NCBI GenBank assembly: GCA_052180195.1
Contig: CP197469.1
Direction: 5' to 3' (one strand)
From: Gottfriedia sp002574545
GTDB lineage: Bacteria > Bacillota > Bacilli > Bacillales > Bacillaceae_G
Length of the DNA stretch: 64,000 bases
Shown here: one piece after another, positions 38,299 to 46,936 of the stretch
Position numbering within the stretch: position 1 is the stretch's first letter
How the letters are laid out: each line of letters opens with the position of its first letter
Program-made: the position numbers and the translations under genes
Notes under the pieces: model-generated
Database searches by the model: none
Seen by the model: the letters and a program-made list of their open reading frames with translations, nothing else
Told to the model about the DNA's origin: nothing

Positions 38299-38970
38299 CT
38301 AATGAAAATCCACTTTTATTTTTTGTGCTTTAGCAATCACTTTATGTTGATCATCTAATACATCACTAGTTGTTAACTCAATCCATTTCAAGCTAGGATC
38401 AGTATGATCAACAATAAATCCCATTGCGCCTTGTTTTGAACTATTTGGATTGATTTCTCCACCTAAATATTCAATATAGAAGTCATCTTTAAATTCCTTT
38501 ACTTCATGATTACTTGTCATCAAATGGGCAACTGGACCAAAGTGTAATTGTTTATTCGAGTGATTTATGATTTCTACCTCAACCTTAATGAATCGAAAAC
38601 TTTCATAGCTTTCTGTATAATAATGAAAATAATCCATAAGAGAATACGTTGGTAAGTTTTTAATCAGCTTAACTTGTTTAATTTTCATAACGATTGGTCC
38701 AATTGTGTAAGACTGATTTAATGAAGCAATGTCTTCTAAAGTAACTTCACCTTTCTCATCTTTTTGCGTTTGACCTTTAAGAATTAACCTCGTATCATCT
38801 GAAACCTGTGGATTTGTTACATATACATCGTCTAAAGTCTTTGCCCGGCTTTTGGAGATCGTTGAGACGTTTTTTATATTCTCTGCTGAAGCAGTTGTTT
38901 TCTCCTTCTCAACTAAACTACATCCTGTAAGCATGAATGAAAGTAAAATAAATGGAATCAATTTTTTCAT
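38299..38970 (-). CDS. Lipoprotein with a DUF4352-like domain (hypothetical)
   Basis: 223 residues with lipobox LTGC (Cys17). The mature part has a charged linker, then a beta-rich domain with YTIGPIVMKIKQVKL, FRFIKVEVEIINHSNKQLHF and GEINPNSSKQGAMGFIV, which resembles the immunoglobulin-like DUF4352 fold of extracellular proteins. Function unknown. It starts 28 bp after the alkaline phosphatase gene on the same strand and may share its transcript. Confidence 0.7.
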   Translation of the reverse strand: MKKLIPFILLSFMLTGCSLVEKEKTTASAENIKNVSTISKSRAKTLDDVYVTNPQVSDDTRLILKGQTQKDEKGEVTLEDIASLNQSYTIGPIVMKIKQVKLIKNLPTYSLMDYFHYYTESYESFRFIKVEVEIINHSNKQLHFGPVAHLMTSNHEVKEFKDDFYIEYLGGEINPNSSKQGAMGFIVDHTDPSLKWIELTTSDVLDDQHKVIAKAQKIKVDFH

Positions 38971-38998
38971 CTAAATCCCCTTTCATCACTAAATCCCG

Positions 38999-40387
38999 TC
39001 ATTTAACTGGATCTGTTTTTACTTCTTTACCATTCTTTAAAATTCTAAAGATATTTTTTGCTTGATCAGTATTATCAATTTTCCCTGCAAATAATTGGCT
39101 ACCAGGTCCATACGCATAAACATTTACGTCTTCACCTGTGTGGCCACTAGTAGTCCATCCAGTTACTGAACGGTTATCAATAATTGCTTCGATTGCATTA
39201 TCAATCTCTACCATATTTTTTGATTCTGCTGCTTTTTTTACAGATTGAATTTCTTCGGGCTTTAATTCTAAGTTAATATTCGATTTCAATGTTTTTTCTA
39301 CATCTGCGCCTTTACTAATTTGTTCAGCCATGAAATCTGGCGTACGTTTTGCTGCAGCAACCGGTTCCCCGTGCCAATTGTAATCACCTTTTGCACCAAT
39401 AGAATAGCCCCCAGTTGAGTGATCTGCAGTTGCAACGACTAATGTATGCTTGTCCTTTTTAGCATAAGCAATAGCAGCTTTAAATGCTTTTTCAAAGTCT
39501 TCCATTTCACTCATTGCCGCAACGATATCGTTATCATGTCCAGCCCAATCAATTTGACTACCTTCTACCATTAAGAAGAAACCGTCTTTATCTCTACTTA
39601 ATTTATTAATCGCTGTATTTGTCATTTCACTTAATGACGGAGTAGATGCCTCACGGTCGATCATCTTTGGCATTCCACCAGGAGCAAATAAACCTAATAT
39701 TTTATTGTTTTTATCCTTTAACAGTTGATTTTTATTCGTTACGTAAGAGTAGCCATCTTTTTTAAACTGCTTTGTTAAATCACGATCTTCTCGTACAAAG
39801 TTATTTAATCCGCCACCAAGCATGACATCTATTTTATGTCCACCTTTAATTAGTTCATCATAATAATCATCAGCAATTGCATTCATATTTTTACGACTTA
39901 CATCATGCGCCCCATATGACGCTGGTGTAGCATGTGTAATTTCTGAAGTAGCTACAAGCCCTGTTGCTTTTCCTTTTTCCTTTGCAGCTTCTAGTACTGT
40001 TTTTACTCTTGCTCCATCATTATCTACGCCAATTGCAGCATTATATGTTTTAACTCCCGCTGACATTGCAGTTGCAGCTGCTGCCGAGTCAGTAATATTT
40101 TGTTTTGGGTCCTCAGGATATGTCATTTGTTGCCCTACTAAGTAATGATCGAATTCTGTTTGTTCAACTTCTTTTGTTTTTGGATTATCTTTTAAATAAC
40201 GATAAGCAGTAGTATATGATACACCCATTCCGTCACCAATTAAAAAAATTACATTCCTAATTTCGTTCTTGTTTGCTTCCTTAGCTTGTACTGTATGGTT
40301 AGCAAATGAGCCAATAATTGAACCAAATGCCATAGTTGAAAGCACTGCCACTGGAATTAACTTTTTCTTAAGTTTGTTTTTAAACAT
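38999..40387 (-). CDS. Secreted alkaline phosphatase
   Basis: 462 residues, the length of B. subtilis PhoA/PhoB. Signal peptide about 1-35 (ending TVQAKEA). Metal ligands and catalytic Ser are visible: FLIGDGMGVSYT, ITDSAAAATAMSAGVKTYNA with the nucleophilic Ser, HATPASYGAHDVSR, VEGSQIDWAGHDND, VVATADHSTGG, and GHTGEDV near the end. It releases phosphate from organic monoesters outside the cell; homologues belong to the Pho regulon, but I could not identify a convincing PhoP box upstream. Confidence 0.95.
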   Translation of the reverse strand: MFKNKLKKKLIPVAVLSTMAFGSIIGSFANHTVQAKEANKNEIRNVIFLIGDGMGVSYTTAYRYLKDNPKTKEVEQTEFDHYLVGQQMTYPEDPKQNITDSAAAATAMSAGVKTYNAAIGVDNDGARVKTVLEAAKEKGKATGLVATSEITHATPASYGAHDVSRKNMNAIADDYYDELIKGGHKIDVMLGGGLNNFVREDRDLTKQFKKDGYSYVTNKNQLLKDKNNKILGLFAPGGMPKMIDREASTPSLSEMTNTAINKLSRDKDGFFLMVEGSQIDWAGHDNDIVAAMSEMEDFEKAFKAAIAYAKKDKHTLVVATADHSTGGYSIGAKGDYNWHGEPVAAAKRTPDFMAEQISKGADVEKTLKSNINLELKPEEIQSVKKAAESKNMVEIDNAIEAIIDNRSVTGWTTSGHTGEDVNVYAYGPGSQLFAGKIDNTDQAKNIFRILKNGKEVKTDPVK

Positions 40388-40679
40388 AAAATAACCTCCT
40401 AAAAAATTAAATTTTCATTATTTTCCACTTCTTAATTTTAATGAAATTTTATTAATTTACTTTGGAGGTTCTGTAAATAATAAATTAATTTTCTTTATTA
40501 AAACTAACAATACTATTCTGTAATTAGTTACATCTACTTCACAAATACATCACATTTTTGAGCTAAAATGTGTAATTGAGAAGAGTGGTTAATTTAACTA
40601 AGATAATATAATTTCATAATTACAAGTTTTTACATTATATTAAATTAAGCACAAATTTTTACATAAGAAGGAGATTTAT

Positions 40680-41222
40680 ATGAAAAAAGGTTTATCAATC
40701 ATTATTTTAATGCTATTTTTATTCCCTACTTTGGCGAGTGCGCATACTAAGCTTGTTTCTTCTAATCCATCAAATGGGCAAATTATCACCGAACCAATTA
40801 AACAAATCACACTTGAATTTGAAGAAGCTCTTGAGCAATTAGGTACAATCAAATTATATAAAGCTGGAAAAGCTACGACAGTCACAAATGTTTCTATTAA
40901 AGGTAATAAATTAATTGCTGATCTACCAAATGGGTTAGAAAATGGCGACTATAAGATTGAGTGGAAAGTATTAAGTGAAGATGGCCATCCAATAACAGGT
41001 CAGATTCCTTTCAAAGTAGAATTAAAGCAGGCTGAAACTAAAACGACAGCAGATACTAAAACAACTGACAAAGCAGTGAAGGATCAAACCCCAACTAAAC
41101 AAAAACAAAAAGAAGCTACTCCTAAAAAAGAAAGATCTAAATATTTTATTCCACTAATTGCAATCGGTCTTTTTGGAATCGCATTAATGGTTGGTGGAGT
41201 TGTTCTTTGGAATAGAAAATGA
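40680..41222 (+). CDS. copC: CopC-domain copper-binding protein, membrane anchored
   Basis: 180 residues. The signal peptide is cleaved after ASA, leaving His22 at the mature N-terminus (HTKLVSSNPSNG), a copper ligand in CopC. The second conserved site SEDGHPITG follows. A Thr/Lys-rich linker (about 118-150) leads to a C-terminal membrane helix (about 155-176). It overlaps the copD gene by 4 bp (ATGA). B. subtilis YcnJ is a single CopC-CopD fusion; here the two are separate genes. Likely function: copper uptake or handling at the outer face of the membrane. Confidence 0.88.
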   Translation: MKKGLSIIILMLFLFPTLASAHTKLVSSNPSNGQIITEPIKQITLEFEEALEQLGTIKLYKAGKATTVTNVSIKGNKLIADLPNGLENGDYKIEWKVLSEDGHPITGQIPFKVELKQAETKTTADTKTTDKAVKDQTPTKQKQKEATPKKERSKYFIPLIAIGLFGIALMVGGVVLWNRK

Positions 41223-42301
41223 GTTATACCATTCCAATCACTGAGTTCATAACATATATTCTTTATTCAATATTAGCAGGAAAGTTTGTATTAGATTTTG
41301 TTCCGTCAGACAAAAAACCAACAATCAACATTACAAAAGGTACAGTTTATTTAGTTATTGTCGGCATACTTTTCTTTTCACTATTTCCTGCTCTACAAAT
41401 TATTACTTTTTTCCTAGATGATGTTCATCTTAAAACAGCCATTTATTCTGTATTCATAAAAACAGCTGTAGGTAATGCATGGATTTACTTGAGTATGTTT
41501 GCCATTATGCTTGTCATTAATATTTATAGCGATGGTAAAAGGTTTTTTAATTTCTTTTGGTTATTCATGATGATCTTAAGTATCGGTTATGCAGGTCATA
41601 TTACCTCTATGAACTTTTGGGATGGTTTTATCTTTCAAAGTAGTCATTTTCTAATGGTTTCTATCTGGAGTGGAATTCTATTTAATGTTACATGGCTAGC
41701 TAAGGATTATAAAAACTATGGTAGATTCTTAAAATGGTTTACACCTTTAGCCATCATATGTGTCGTTATTATTTTCATAAGTGGTTTAGTGTTAATGCTA
41801 GAAGTCGTTAAATTAGAAGACTATTCGAATGCTTGGTTACTTCCTTATGGACAAATGTTACTTTTAAAGCACATTAGTATCATACCAGTATTGTTTTTTG
41901 CTTTTTTCAATGGTGTACTAATGCGAAAGTCCACTGAAGGTCCTTCAAGTACTATTCGTAGTTGGTTAAAGGCAGAGTATATTACAATTACGCTAGTATT
42001 CTTTTTTACGGCTATAATGGGCACTAAATCTCCACCGCATAATATTAACTTAACTTTGCAAAACGAGGGTCCGTCTAAATGGATTGAATGGATTATGGGG
42101 ATTGACCTTACCTTACCTATTAGAATAGCTGTTACTTTTACGGTAGAAGGTACAATGTTAATAAGCATGGCAATCATCTTCTTAGGGTTATTAGTCATCA
42201 GTTTTATTAAAAAGACAAAAATCATGCTATCAATTGCATTTAGTCTATGCTTTGTGATTACAATGTATCTTGGAGTAATGTATAGCGTATCTATTCAGTA
42301 A
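41219..42301 (+). CDS. copD: CopD-domain copper transport membrane protein
   Basis: 360 residues with about eight to nine membrane helices. Candidate copper-binding residues include MxxxH patterns such as GYAGHITSMNFWDG, FQSSHFLMVSIWSG, and MLLLKHISIIPV. The family segment TAIMGTKSPPHN is near residue 270. Translationally coupled to copC (ATGA overlap), so the two act together at the membrane. No ycnI or ycnK homologue lies alongside. Confidence 0.85.
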   Translation: MSYTIPITEFITYILYSILAGKFVLDFVPSDKKPTINITKGTVYLVIVGILFFSLFPALQIITFFLDDVHLKTAIYSVFIKTAVGNAWIYLSMFAIMLVINIYSDGKRFFNFFWLFMMILSIGYAGHITSMNFWDGFIFQSSHFLMVSIWSGILFNVTWLAKDYKNYGRFLKWFTPLAIICVVIIFISGLVLMLEVVKLEDYSNAWLLPYGQMLLLKHISIIPVLFFAFFNGVLMRKSTEGPSSTIRSWLKAEYITITLVFFFTAIMGTKSPPHNINLTLQNEGPSKWIEWIMGIDLTLPIRIAVTFTVEGTMLISMAIIFLGLLVISFIKKTKIMLSIAFSLCFVITMYLGVMYSVSIQ

Positions 42302-42332
42302 AAAAAGATTGTACATCGTACAATCTTTTTTT
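42301..42332 (+). terminator. Terminator after copD
   Basis: Stem AAAGATTGTAC / GTACAATCTTT followed by TTTT; also usable on the minus strand by the small gene that converges on it. Confidence 0.85.
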
Positions 42333-42347
42333 ACTGAACTTCTGCTA

Positions 42348-42512
42348 TTAACGTCCGTGTCTCCATTTCGTTGGCTTTCCTGATGAAGGGCAGTTAGGGA
42401 ATTTTTGTCCTGCTTGTAATTCAATATGCTCTCCGTCTTGGTCAGTATAATAGCCAGAAATCTTGACTGTTTCACCTGTATCATGTGTATGTCCAATTCC
42501 TTGATTATCCAT
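42348..42512 (-). CDS. Small YjzC-like protein
   Basis: 54 residues starting MDNQGIGHTHDTGETVKISG and ending SGKPTKWRHGR; too short for usual ORF cut-offs. AAGGAGG precedes tandem ATG codons at 3 or 6 bp; the second gives better spacing. The GETV and ELQAGQKFPNC segments recall the YjzC family of small Bacillus proteins of unknown function. The assignment is tentative, but the ribosome site and composition support a real gene. Confidence 0.65.
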   Translation of the reverse strand: MDNQGIGHTHDTGETVKISGYYTDQDGEHIELQAGQKFPNCPSSGKPTKWRHGR

Positions 42513-42565
42513 CATAAACCTCCTTATAAACGAACTAGAATTACTATTTCCTTCATCAAAGTTTA

Positions 42566-43018
42566 TTATTCGATTCCTTCATCTATTTTAAGATTTTTGC
42601 TTATATTTTCTTTATTTTGTTTACCATGTACAATGTTTCTCCACTTTAAATCCCCTCGCTCTAGACCATGGATTAATATTTCTGCAGTACCCATGTTTGT
42701 GGCTAAAGGAATTGAGTAAACATCACATAGACGAATTAAAGCTAAAATATCCGGTTCATGTGGTTGTGCTGTAAGTGGATCCCGAAAGAAGATAACAATA
42801 TCCATCAAATTCTTCGCTATTAAAGCACCGATTTCCTGATCTCCACCAAGTGGTCCAGAATTAAAACGATGTATGTTTAAATTTGTATTTTCCATTATTC
42901 TTGTTCCAGTTGTTCCTGTAGAATATAATTCGTGTTTAGATAAAATAGATTCATATGCCATCGCAAAATTTACTAAGTCATTTTTCTTTTGATCATGTGC
43001 AATGAAAGCAATTTTCAA
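42566..43018 (-). CDS. mgsA: Methylglyoxal synthase
   Basis: Converts dihydroxyacetone phosphate to methylglyoxal and phosphate, a bypass of lower glycolysis. Starts at TTG 43018 (MKIAFIAHDQKK), 8 bp after AAAGGA, because the family begins with this segment; an ATG three codons earlier overlaps the ribosome site. 150 residues; STGTTGTRIM, SGPLGGDQEIGALI with the catalytic Asp and FFRDPLTAQPHEPD are all intact. The C-terminus is about ten residues longer than in B. subtilis. No dapB or bshB neighbour, unlike B. subtilis. Confidence 0.93.
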   Translation of the reverse strand: MKIAFIAHDQKKNDLVNFAMAYESILSKHELYSTGTTGTRIMENTNLNIHRFNSGPLGGDQEIGALIAKNLMDIVIFFRDPLTAQPHEPDILALIRLCDVYSIPLATNMGTAEILIHGLERGDLKWRNIVHGKQNKENISKNLKIDEGIE

Positions 43019-43270
43019 GGTCAACATTCCTTTCTTTTTGGAAAACACATTATTTTTTGTACTAAAAACAACACCTAATATGAATACTTGAATAGTACTA
43101 TTATGTATTTCTACAATCCATTTTGCAATTACCAAGCCTAATCTTTGGCTTCCAATTCGTCTTAATCTTGCTTTATTGGATCTAAAAACAAGTCAAATAT
43201 TCTAGCATAGTCTTCTCGTTTAGTTCCATTATCTAATTTCCTAATAAAATAGGGAGAAGAATCTTAACTA

Positions 43271-43313
43271 ATAAAAAAGAGGCTATCGTAATTAATATAC
43301 GAAAATAGCCTCA
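43271..43313 (-). terminator. Terminator after the small-ORF region
   Basis: Minus-strand stem GAGGCTAT / ATAGCCTC with a long loop, then TTTTTTAT. It would end a transcript carrying the Spo0E-like gene. Confidence 0.75.
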
Positions 43314-43317
43314 TTAC

Positions 43318-43374
43318 TTATTGTATTTCATCCTGATTCGGTTTTTTGATTACAACACGCTCATCATGAAACAC
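43318..43374 (-). CDS. Short ORF of the DERVVI-KP type, possibly truncated
   Basis: From GTG: VFHDERVVIKKPNQDEIQ (18 codons); a TTG two codons earlier is also possible. The core DERVVIKKP repeats in the 32-residue ORF at 52326-52424 (DERVVIRKP). The ribosome binding site is poor, so this may be a remnant. Confidence 0.35.
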   Translation of the reverse strand: MFHDERVVIKKPNQDEIQ

Positions 43375-43437
43375 TCCCAATCTTCATTATTTTAAAGGTT
43401 GTTAATATTATGATGACTCTTTTTGCGTGATTCATTC

Positions 43438-43602
43438 TTATATCTTTTTCATTACACTTTTATCATACCTATTTAATAAGCTATCTAAGTTTTGACTAAT
43501 TTTTAATACTTCTGGATACGAAAAGGATTTTTGAATTGTTAATTTAACCACACGCATTCTTAGATTTTCAATTTCTTCAAGTAATTTATTTTCTTTACAC
43601 AT
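43438..43602 (-). CDS. Spo0E-like aspartyl-phosphate phosphatase
   Basis: 54 residues: MCKENKLLEEIENLRMRVVK, then a helix and the signature SQNLDSLLNRYDK. The Ser-Gln-x-Leu-Asp motif followed by an aromatic is characteristic of Spo0E family proteins, helical hairpins that dephosphorylate Spo0A~P and delay sporulation. The GAGGG ribosome site lies about 10 bp upstream. Too short for ordinary ORF cut-offs. Which phosphorelay protein it acts on is inferred from the family only. Confidence 0.78.
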   Translation of the reverse strand: MCKENKLLEEIENLRMRVVKLTIQKSFSYPEVLKISQNLDSLLNRYDKSVMKKI

Positions 43603-43748
43603 CCCCAAGATCCCTCTTTATCCCTGGACTTTTATTAATAAATTAAATTCTATTCTTGATGAAAAAACAGTTTAGTTCCCTACAGTTAACAAATACCAAG
43701 GCGGCCAGGTTTGAACCCTAGTTTCCTTTCTTCACTTTTTATTTATCT

Positions 43749-44648
43749 TTACACAATGACTTTCTTTCTACTAAATTTCTCTACATGTGAATTCAATAAA
43801 TTTCTAAAAATATTCATTGCTGAACCGATAAACTTTTCCTTATGATGAATCATTACTACATTTCTTTGAAGCGAAGGGTTTAACTTTATTGCCATTAATT
43901 GGCCGTTATCCACTAGATTATAAAGTGTCTTTGATAAAATTGTGGCTCCTAACCCCTCCTTAACTAAGTTAACAATCGACGTTGCATCAGAAGTTTCAAT
44001 AATTGGTTGAATCATTATACCCAAATTTCCACATATAGAATCAATCCATTTTCTAAGGCAATGATCTTTTTGGTTTATTATAAATGGTATATCTTTAAGA
44101 TTAGTGATTTCGAGTAAGTTTACATCAGCTAGTATATGTTCAGAATGGACAACTAGATAGTATTCCTCTTCATATAATGGGATAATCTTTAGTCCATCAT
44201 CATCTATTGGCATTATTGTTAATGCTAAATCGAATTCGTTTTGTCTTATTTTTTCGACAACATTATCTAAAACAAAAAACTGTATCTGTATATGGGGATA
44301 CATGGAATGAAACTCAAGTAATGCTAGTAACGCAATTTGGCTTAATTCTCCTGATGGTGCACCAATTACTAACTTACCTCTATCTAGTTTTTGTAGTTCT
44401 TGTAATTGTTCATTCGCACCTTTGATTGTATTAAAAATTTGATGTGAGTGTTCTAATAAAATCTTACCCGCTTCGGTAAGAGCTATTTTTTTGCCTAATC
44501 TGTCAAATAATCTGACGCCAAGCTCATCTTCTAATCCTTTAATTTGATAGCTTAAGGTAGGTTGTCCTATCCCAAGTTTATCTGCAGTCTTAGTAAAATG
44601 CATCTCTTCACAAATCGCCACAAAATATTCTAATTGTTTCAACTCCAT
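43749..44648 (-). CDS. LysR family transcriptional regulator
   Basis: 299 residues from MELKQLEYFVAICEEMHFTK; AAAGGTGGTG lies 6 bp before this ATG. N-terminal winged HTH (about 1-60: LGIGQPTLSYQIKGLEDELG) then a periplasmic-binding-like effector domain (about 90-290). LysR proteins usually regulate a divergent neighbour, here across a 958-bp gap from the epoxide hydrolase gene, so its target is unclear. Confidence 0.92.
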   Translation of the reverse strand: MELKQLEYFVAICEEMHFTKTADKLGIGQPTLSYQIKGLEDELGVRLFDRLGKKIALTEAGKILLEHSHQIFNTIKGANEQLQELQKLDRGKLVIGAPSGELSQIALLALLEFHSMYPHIQIQFFVLDNVVEKIRQNEFDLALTIMPIDDDGLKIIPLYEEEYYLVVHSEHILADVNLLEITNLKDIPFIINQKDHCLRKWIDSICGNLGIMIQPIIETSDATSIVNLVKEGLGATILSKTLYNLVDNGQLMAIKLNPSLQRNVVMIHHKEKFIGSAMNIFRNLLNSHVEKFSRKKVIV

Positions 44649-45122
44649 GTTATTCACCACCTTTTATTTTATTTCAACATAAAGAACATTTGTCTAAAGA
44701 TGCCTACCATAATAAATAACTAAACATTTTCTAAGTTAATTGCCTTTAACATTTTTATTAGACTAGGCTTAATATTAAAAGTATTGTGTTTTATTAACAA
44801 TACAGGATTTTCAATTAAAATGATTTAATTAATAAATGAACTCAATCCGAATGCCCTTTTATAAATATCTGGGTCATTTGAATTAGTGGTTTTCAAACTT
44901 TCCACTTGATTAATTTAGTCTTATAAATACAAAAGTGTTCTAATGATTCATCATCCATTGTTATTGATCATAATTATTTTTGAATGATAAAAAACTTTAT
45001 TAACTACAATTTTTCTATGTCATTTAAACTAACTATTTTATTGAAAAATAGGACAAATGAATTAAAGTAATTTAATCACTTTTTTGATTTTCTTATTATC
45101 TTGATATAACCATATATTTTTT

Positions 45123-45142
45123 AGAACGAATGGTCAAGAATA
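45123..45142 (+). promoter_or_regulatory. Operator-like motif, copy 1
   Basis: AGAACGAATGGTCAAGAATA, matching the arms of the inverted repeat at 45272-45314. Confidence 0.45.
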
Positions 45143-45271
45143 GGTTGGTTCCAATTTTTTCTTTTTCTTCATTGAGCAAATGGTTTCAAGTTATGACTAT
45201 AACTATCTTTATAAGTCCTAAAACTGGCTAAATAAATTTTTTATATGGGTTTTCCATTTATTATCCCTATT

Positions 45272-45314
45272 AAAGAACGAACGGTCAAAAATAATTCTTG
45301 ACCGAACGTTCTTT
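45272..45314. promoter_or_regulatory. Inverted repeat, candidate TetR-type operator
   Basis: Arms of 17 bp (45272-45288 and 45298-45314) matching at 15 positions around a 9-bp centre. The 3' arm itself contains the near-palindrome GACCGAACGTTC. Dyads built on GACC/GGTC are common for TetR/AcrR repressors. About 290 bp upstream of the epoxide hydrolase gene. Confidence 0.5.
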
Positions 45315-45347
45315 AATGTGCTAAATTTGTTCTCGAAAGGAGGTTAC

Positions 45348-45407
45348 ATCGCAAGCAGGAAAAATAAAATCGTTTTAGTAGCTTATTCAATGGTTTTTTT
45401 ATCATAA
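45348..45407 (+). pseudogene. Possible gene remnant after an orphan ribosome binding site
   Basis: GAAAGGAGGTT (45335-45345) is an ideal site, but the codon at the right place is ATC, opening a 19-codon frame IASRKNKIVLVAYSMVFLS then stop. The charged start and hydrophobic run look like a membrane-protein N-terminus that has decayed. Confidence 0.3.
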
Positions 45408-45606
45408 AAGCGTCCATTATGAACTGGTCTCGCATAGTTGGATTAAATAGAATTGATGTCTTCTGCTTAAATAAAAAATAAACCCTGACTATAACACTGT
45501 AGAATATAAAAGTTTAGTTTTGATGTTTGAATTATATTCATAAACAAGATGTTAATTTTAGTACCCTGAAGCACGACAAATAAATCAATAATAGGGAGAG
45601 ATATAA

Positions 45607-46806
45607 ATGACTCAAAATAAAACTTTAGAAAAAAATGCAATTCGTCCATTTCATGTGAATGTACCAGAAGAGGAATTAATTGAATTACGTAGACGCATCA
45701 ATGCTACTAGATGGCCAGAGAAGGAAACTGTTTCTGATCAATCTCAAGGTACACAACTTGCAACAATGCAAGAGCTTGCACGATATTGGGCAAATGAGTA
45801 TGATTGGCGCAAGGTTGAGTCTAAGTTAAATGCCGTACCGAATTATATTACTGAAATTGACGGACTAGATATTCACTTTATTCACGTTCGTTCGAAGCAT
45901 GAAGATGCTATGCCGATTATCATTGCACACGGTTGGCCTGGTTCAATTATTGAGCAAATGAAACTAATAGAACCACTTACTAATCCTACAGCGCACGGTG
46001 GTAGTGCATCAGATGCTTTCCATGTAATCATTCCATCAATGCCTGGATATGGATTCTCAGGAAAACCAACTTCAACTGGATGGGATCCTAAACGTATTGC
46101 ACGTGCATATGGAGAGTTGATGACTCGCTTAGGTTATAAGAAGTATGTAGCACAAGGTGGCGACTGGGGTGCAATTGTTGTAGATTTCATGGGTGCTCAG
46201 GAGCCAGATGGCTTAGTTGCAATTCACACTAACATGGCTGGCGTAATTCCTCCTGAAGTTGATGCGGCGATTTGGTCTGGAAACCCGCTGCCGTCAGGTC
46301 TTTCAGATGAGGAGAAAAAAGCAGTCTCTCAAGTTCTTGAAAATAAATTCGCATACGCATCTCTGATGGGTACTCGCCCACAAACGCTTACTGGATTAGT
46401 GGACTCCCCTGTAGGTTTGGCAGCATTTATGCTTGATCATGATTGGAAAAGCCTTGCCCTAATCACTAGATCTTTTGAAGGGGTTAAAGAAGGTCTAACG
46501 CGTGACGATGTATTAGACAATATCACACTTTTTTGGTTAACGAACTCTGCTATATCTGCTTCACGTCTATACTGGGAAAACGGTAAAGCTGGAATTTCAT
46601 TCTTTGGAGTGAAAGGTGTAAAAATCCCTGTTGCTGTAAGCGTCTTTCCTGATGAATTATATGAAGCACCAAAGAGTTGGGCAGAAAAAGCATACCCGAA
46701 CCTGTTCCACTATAACAGACTTCCAAAAGGTGGACATTTTGCAGCATGGGAACAACCAGAATATATAACATCAGAACTTCGTACAGCTTTCAAATCACAA
46801 CGCTAA
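45607..46806 (+). CDS. Epoxide hydrolase (EHN-domain alpha/beta hydrolase)
   Basis: 399 residues, the length of microsomal-type epoxide hydrolases. N-terminal EHN domain (about 11-115: IRPFHVNVPEEELIELRRRI), then an alpha/beta hydrolase domain. Oxyanion motif HGWPGS at 108-113; nucleophile Asp186 in QGGDWGAIV; catalytic His in PKGGHFAAWEQP near the C-terminus. These enzymes add water to epoxides to give diols. No signal peptide or membrane anchor. Ribosome site GGGAGAG. Codon choice is somewhat more GC-rich than in neighbours, and the flanks look like acquired DNA. Confidence 0.92.
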   Translation: MTQNKTLEKNAIRPFHVNVPEEELIELRRRINATRWPEKETVSDQSQGTQLATMQELARYWANEYDWRKVESKLNAVPNYITEIDGLDIHFIHVRSKHEDAMPIIIAHGWPGSIIEQMKLIEPLTNPTAHGGSASDAFHVIIPSMPGYGFSGKPTSTGWDPKRIARAYGELMTRLGYKKYVAQGGDWGAIVVDFMGAQEPDGLVAIHTNMAGVIPPEVDAAIWSGNPLPSGLSDEEKKAVSQVLENKFAYASLMGTRPQTLTGLVDSPVGLAAFMLDHDWKSLALITRSFEGVKEGLTRDDVLDNITLFWLTNSAISASRLYWENGKAGISFFGVKGVKIPVAVSVFPDELYEAPKSWAEKAYPNLFHYNRLPKGGHFAAWEQPEYITSELRTAFKSQR

Positions 46807-46936
46807 ATTAAAGCAGTCCCCTTGGGCTGCTTTATAAATAGCTATTTTAAGACGAGTATGAAAAACATTAAATCAATCATTCCAGCCTATATTTTTTGCA
46901 CTCTATGAATAATCAACTAAGAGGGAGATGGTTTCT

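Larger units (their letters stand above)
44649..45606. other. Long AT-rich intergenic region with operator-like motifs
   Basis: 958 bp with no ORF that has a ribosome binding site and start codon. It contains three copies of an AGAACG-NN-YGGTCAA motif (45123, 45275, 45298) and a strong ribosome binding site at 45335 without a normal start codon. The rest shows no structure I could interpret. Confidence 0.6.

Noticed and set aside
40388..40679. A PhoP box upstream of the alkaline phosphatase
   Set aside because: TTAACA-like hexamers occur but not at the regular 11-bp spacing expected; the region is simply AT-rich.
43699..43722. tRNA-like T-arm sequence (AGGGTTCAAACCTGG on the minus strand)
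   Set aside because: The stem does not pair properly around a TTCAAAC loop and there is no anticodon or acceptor arm; at most a degraded fragment.
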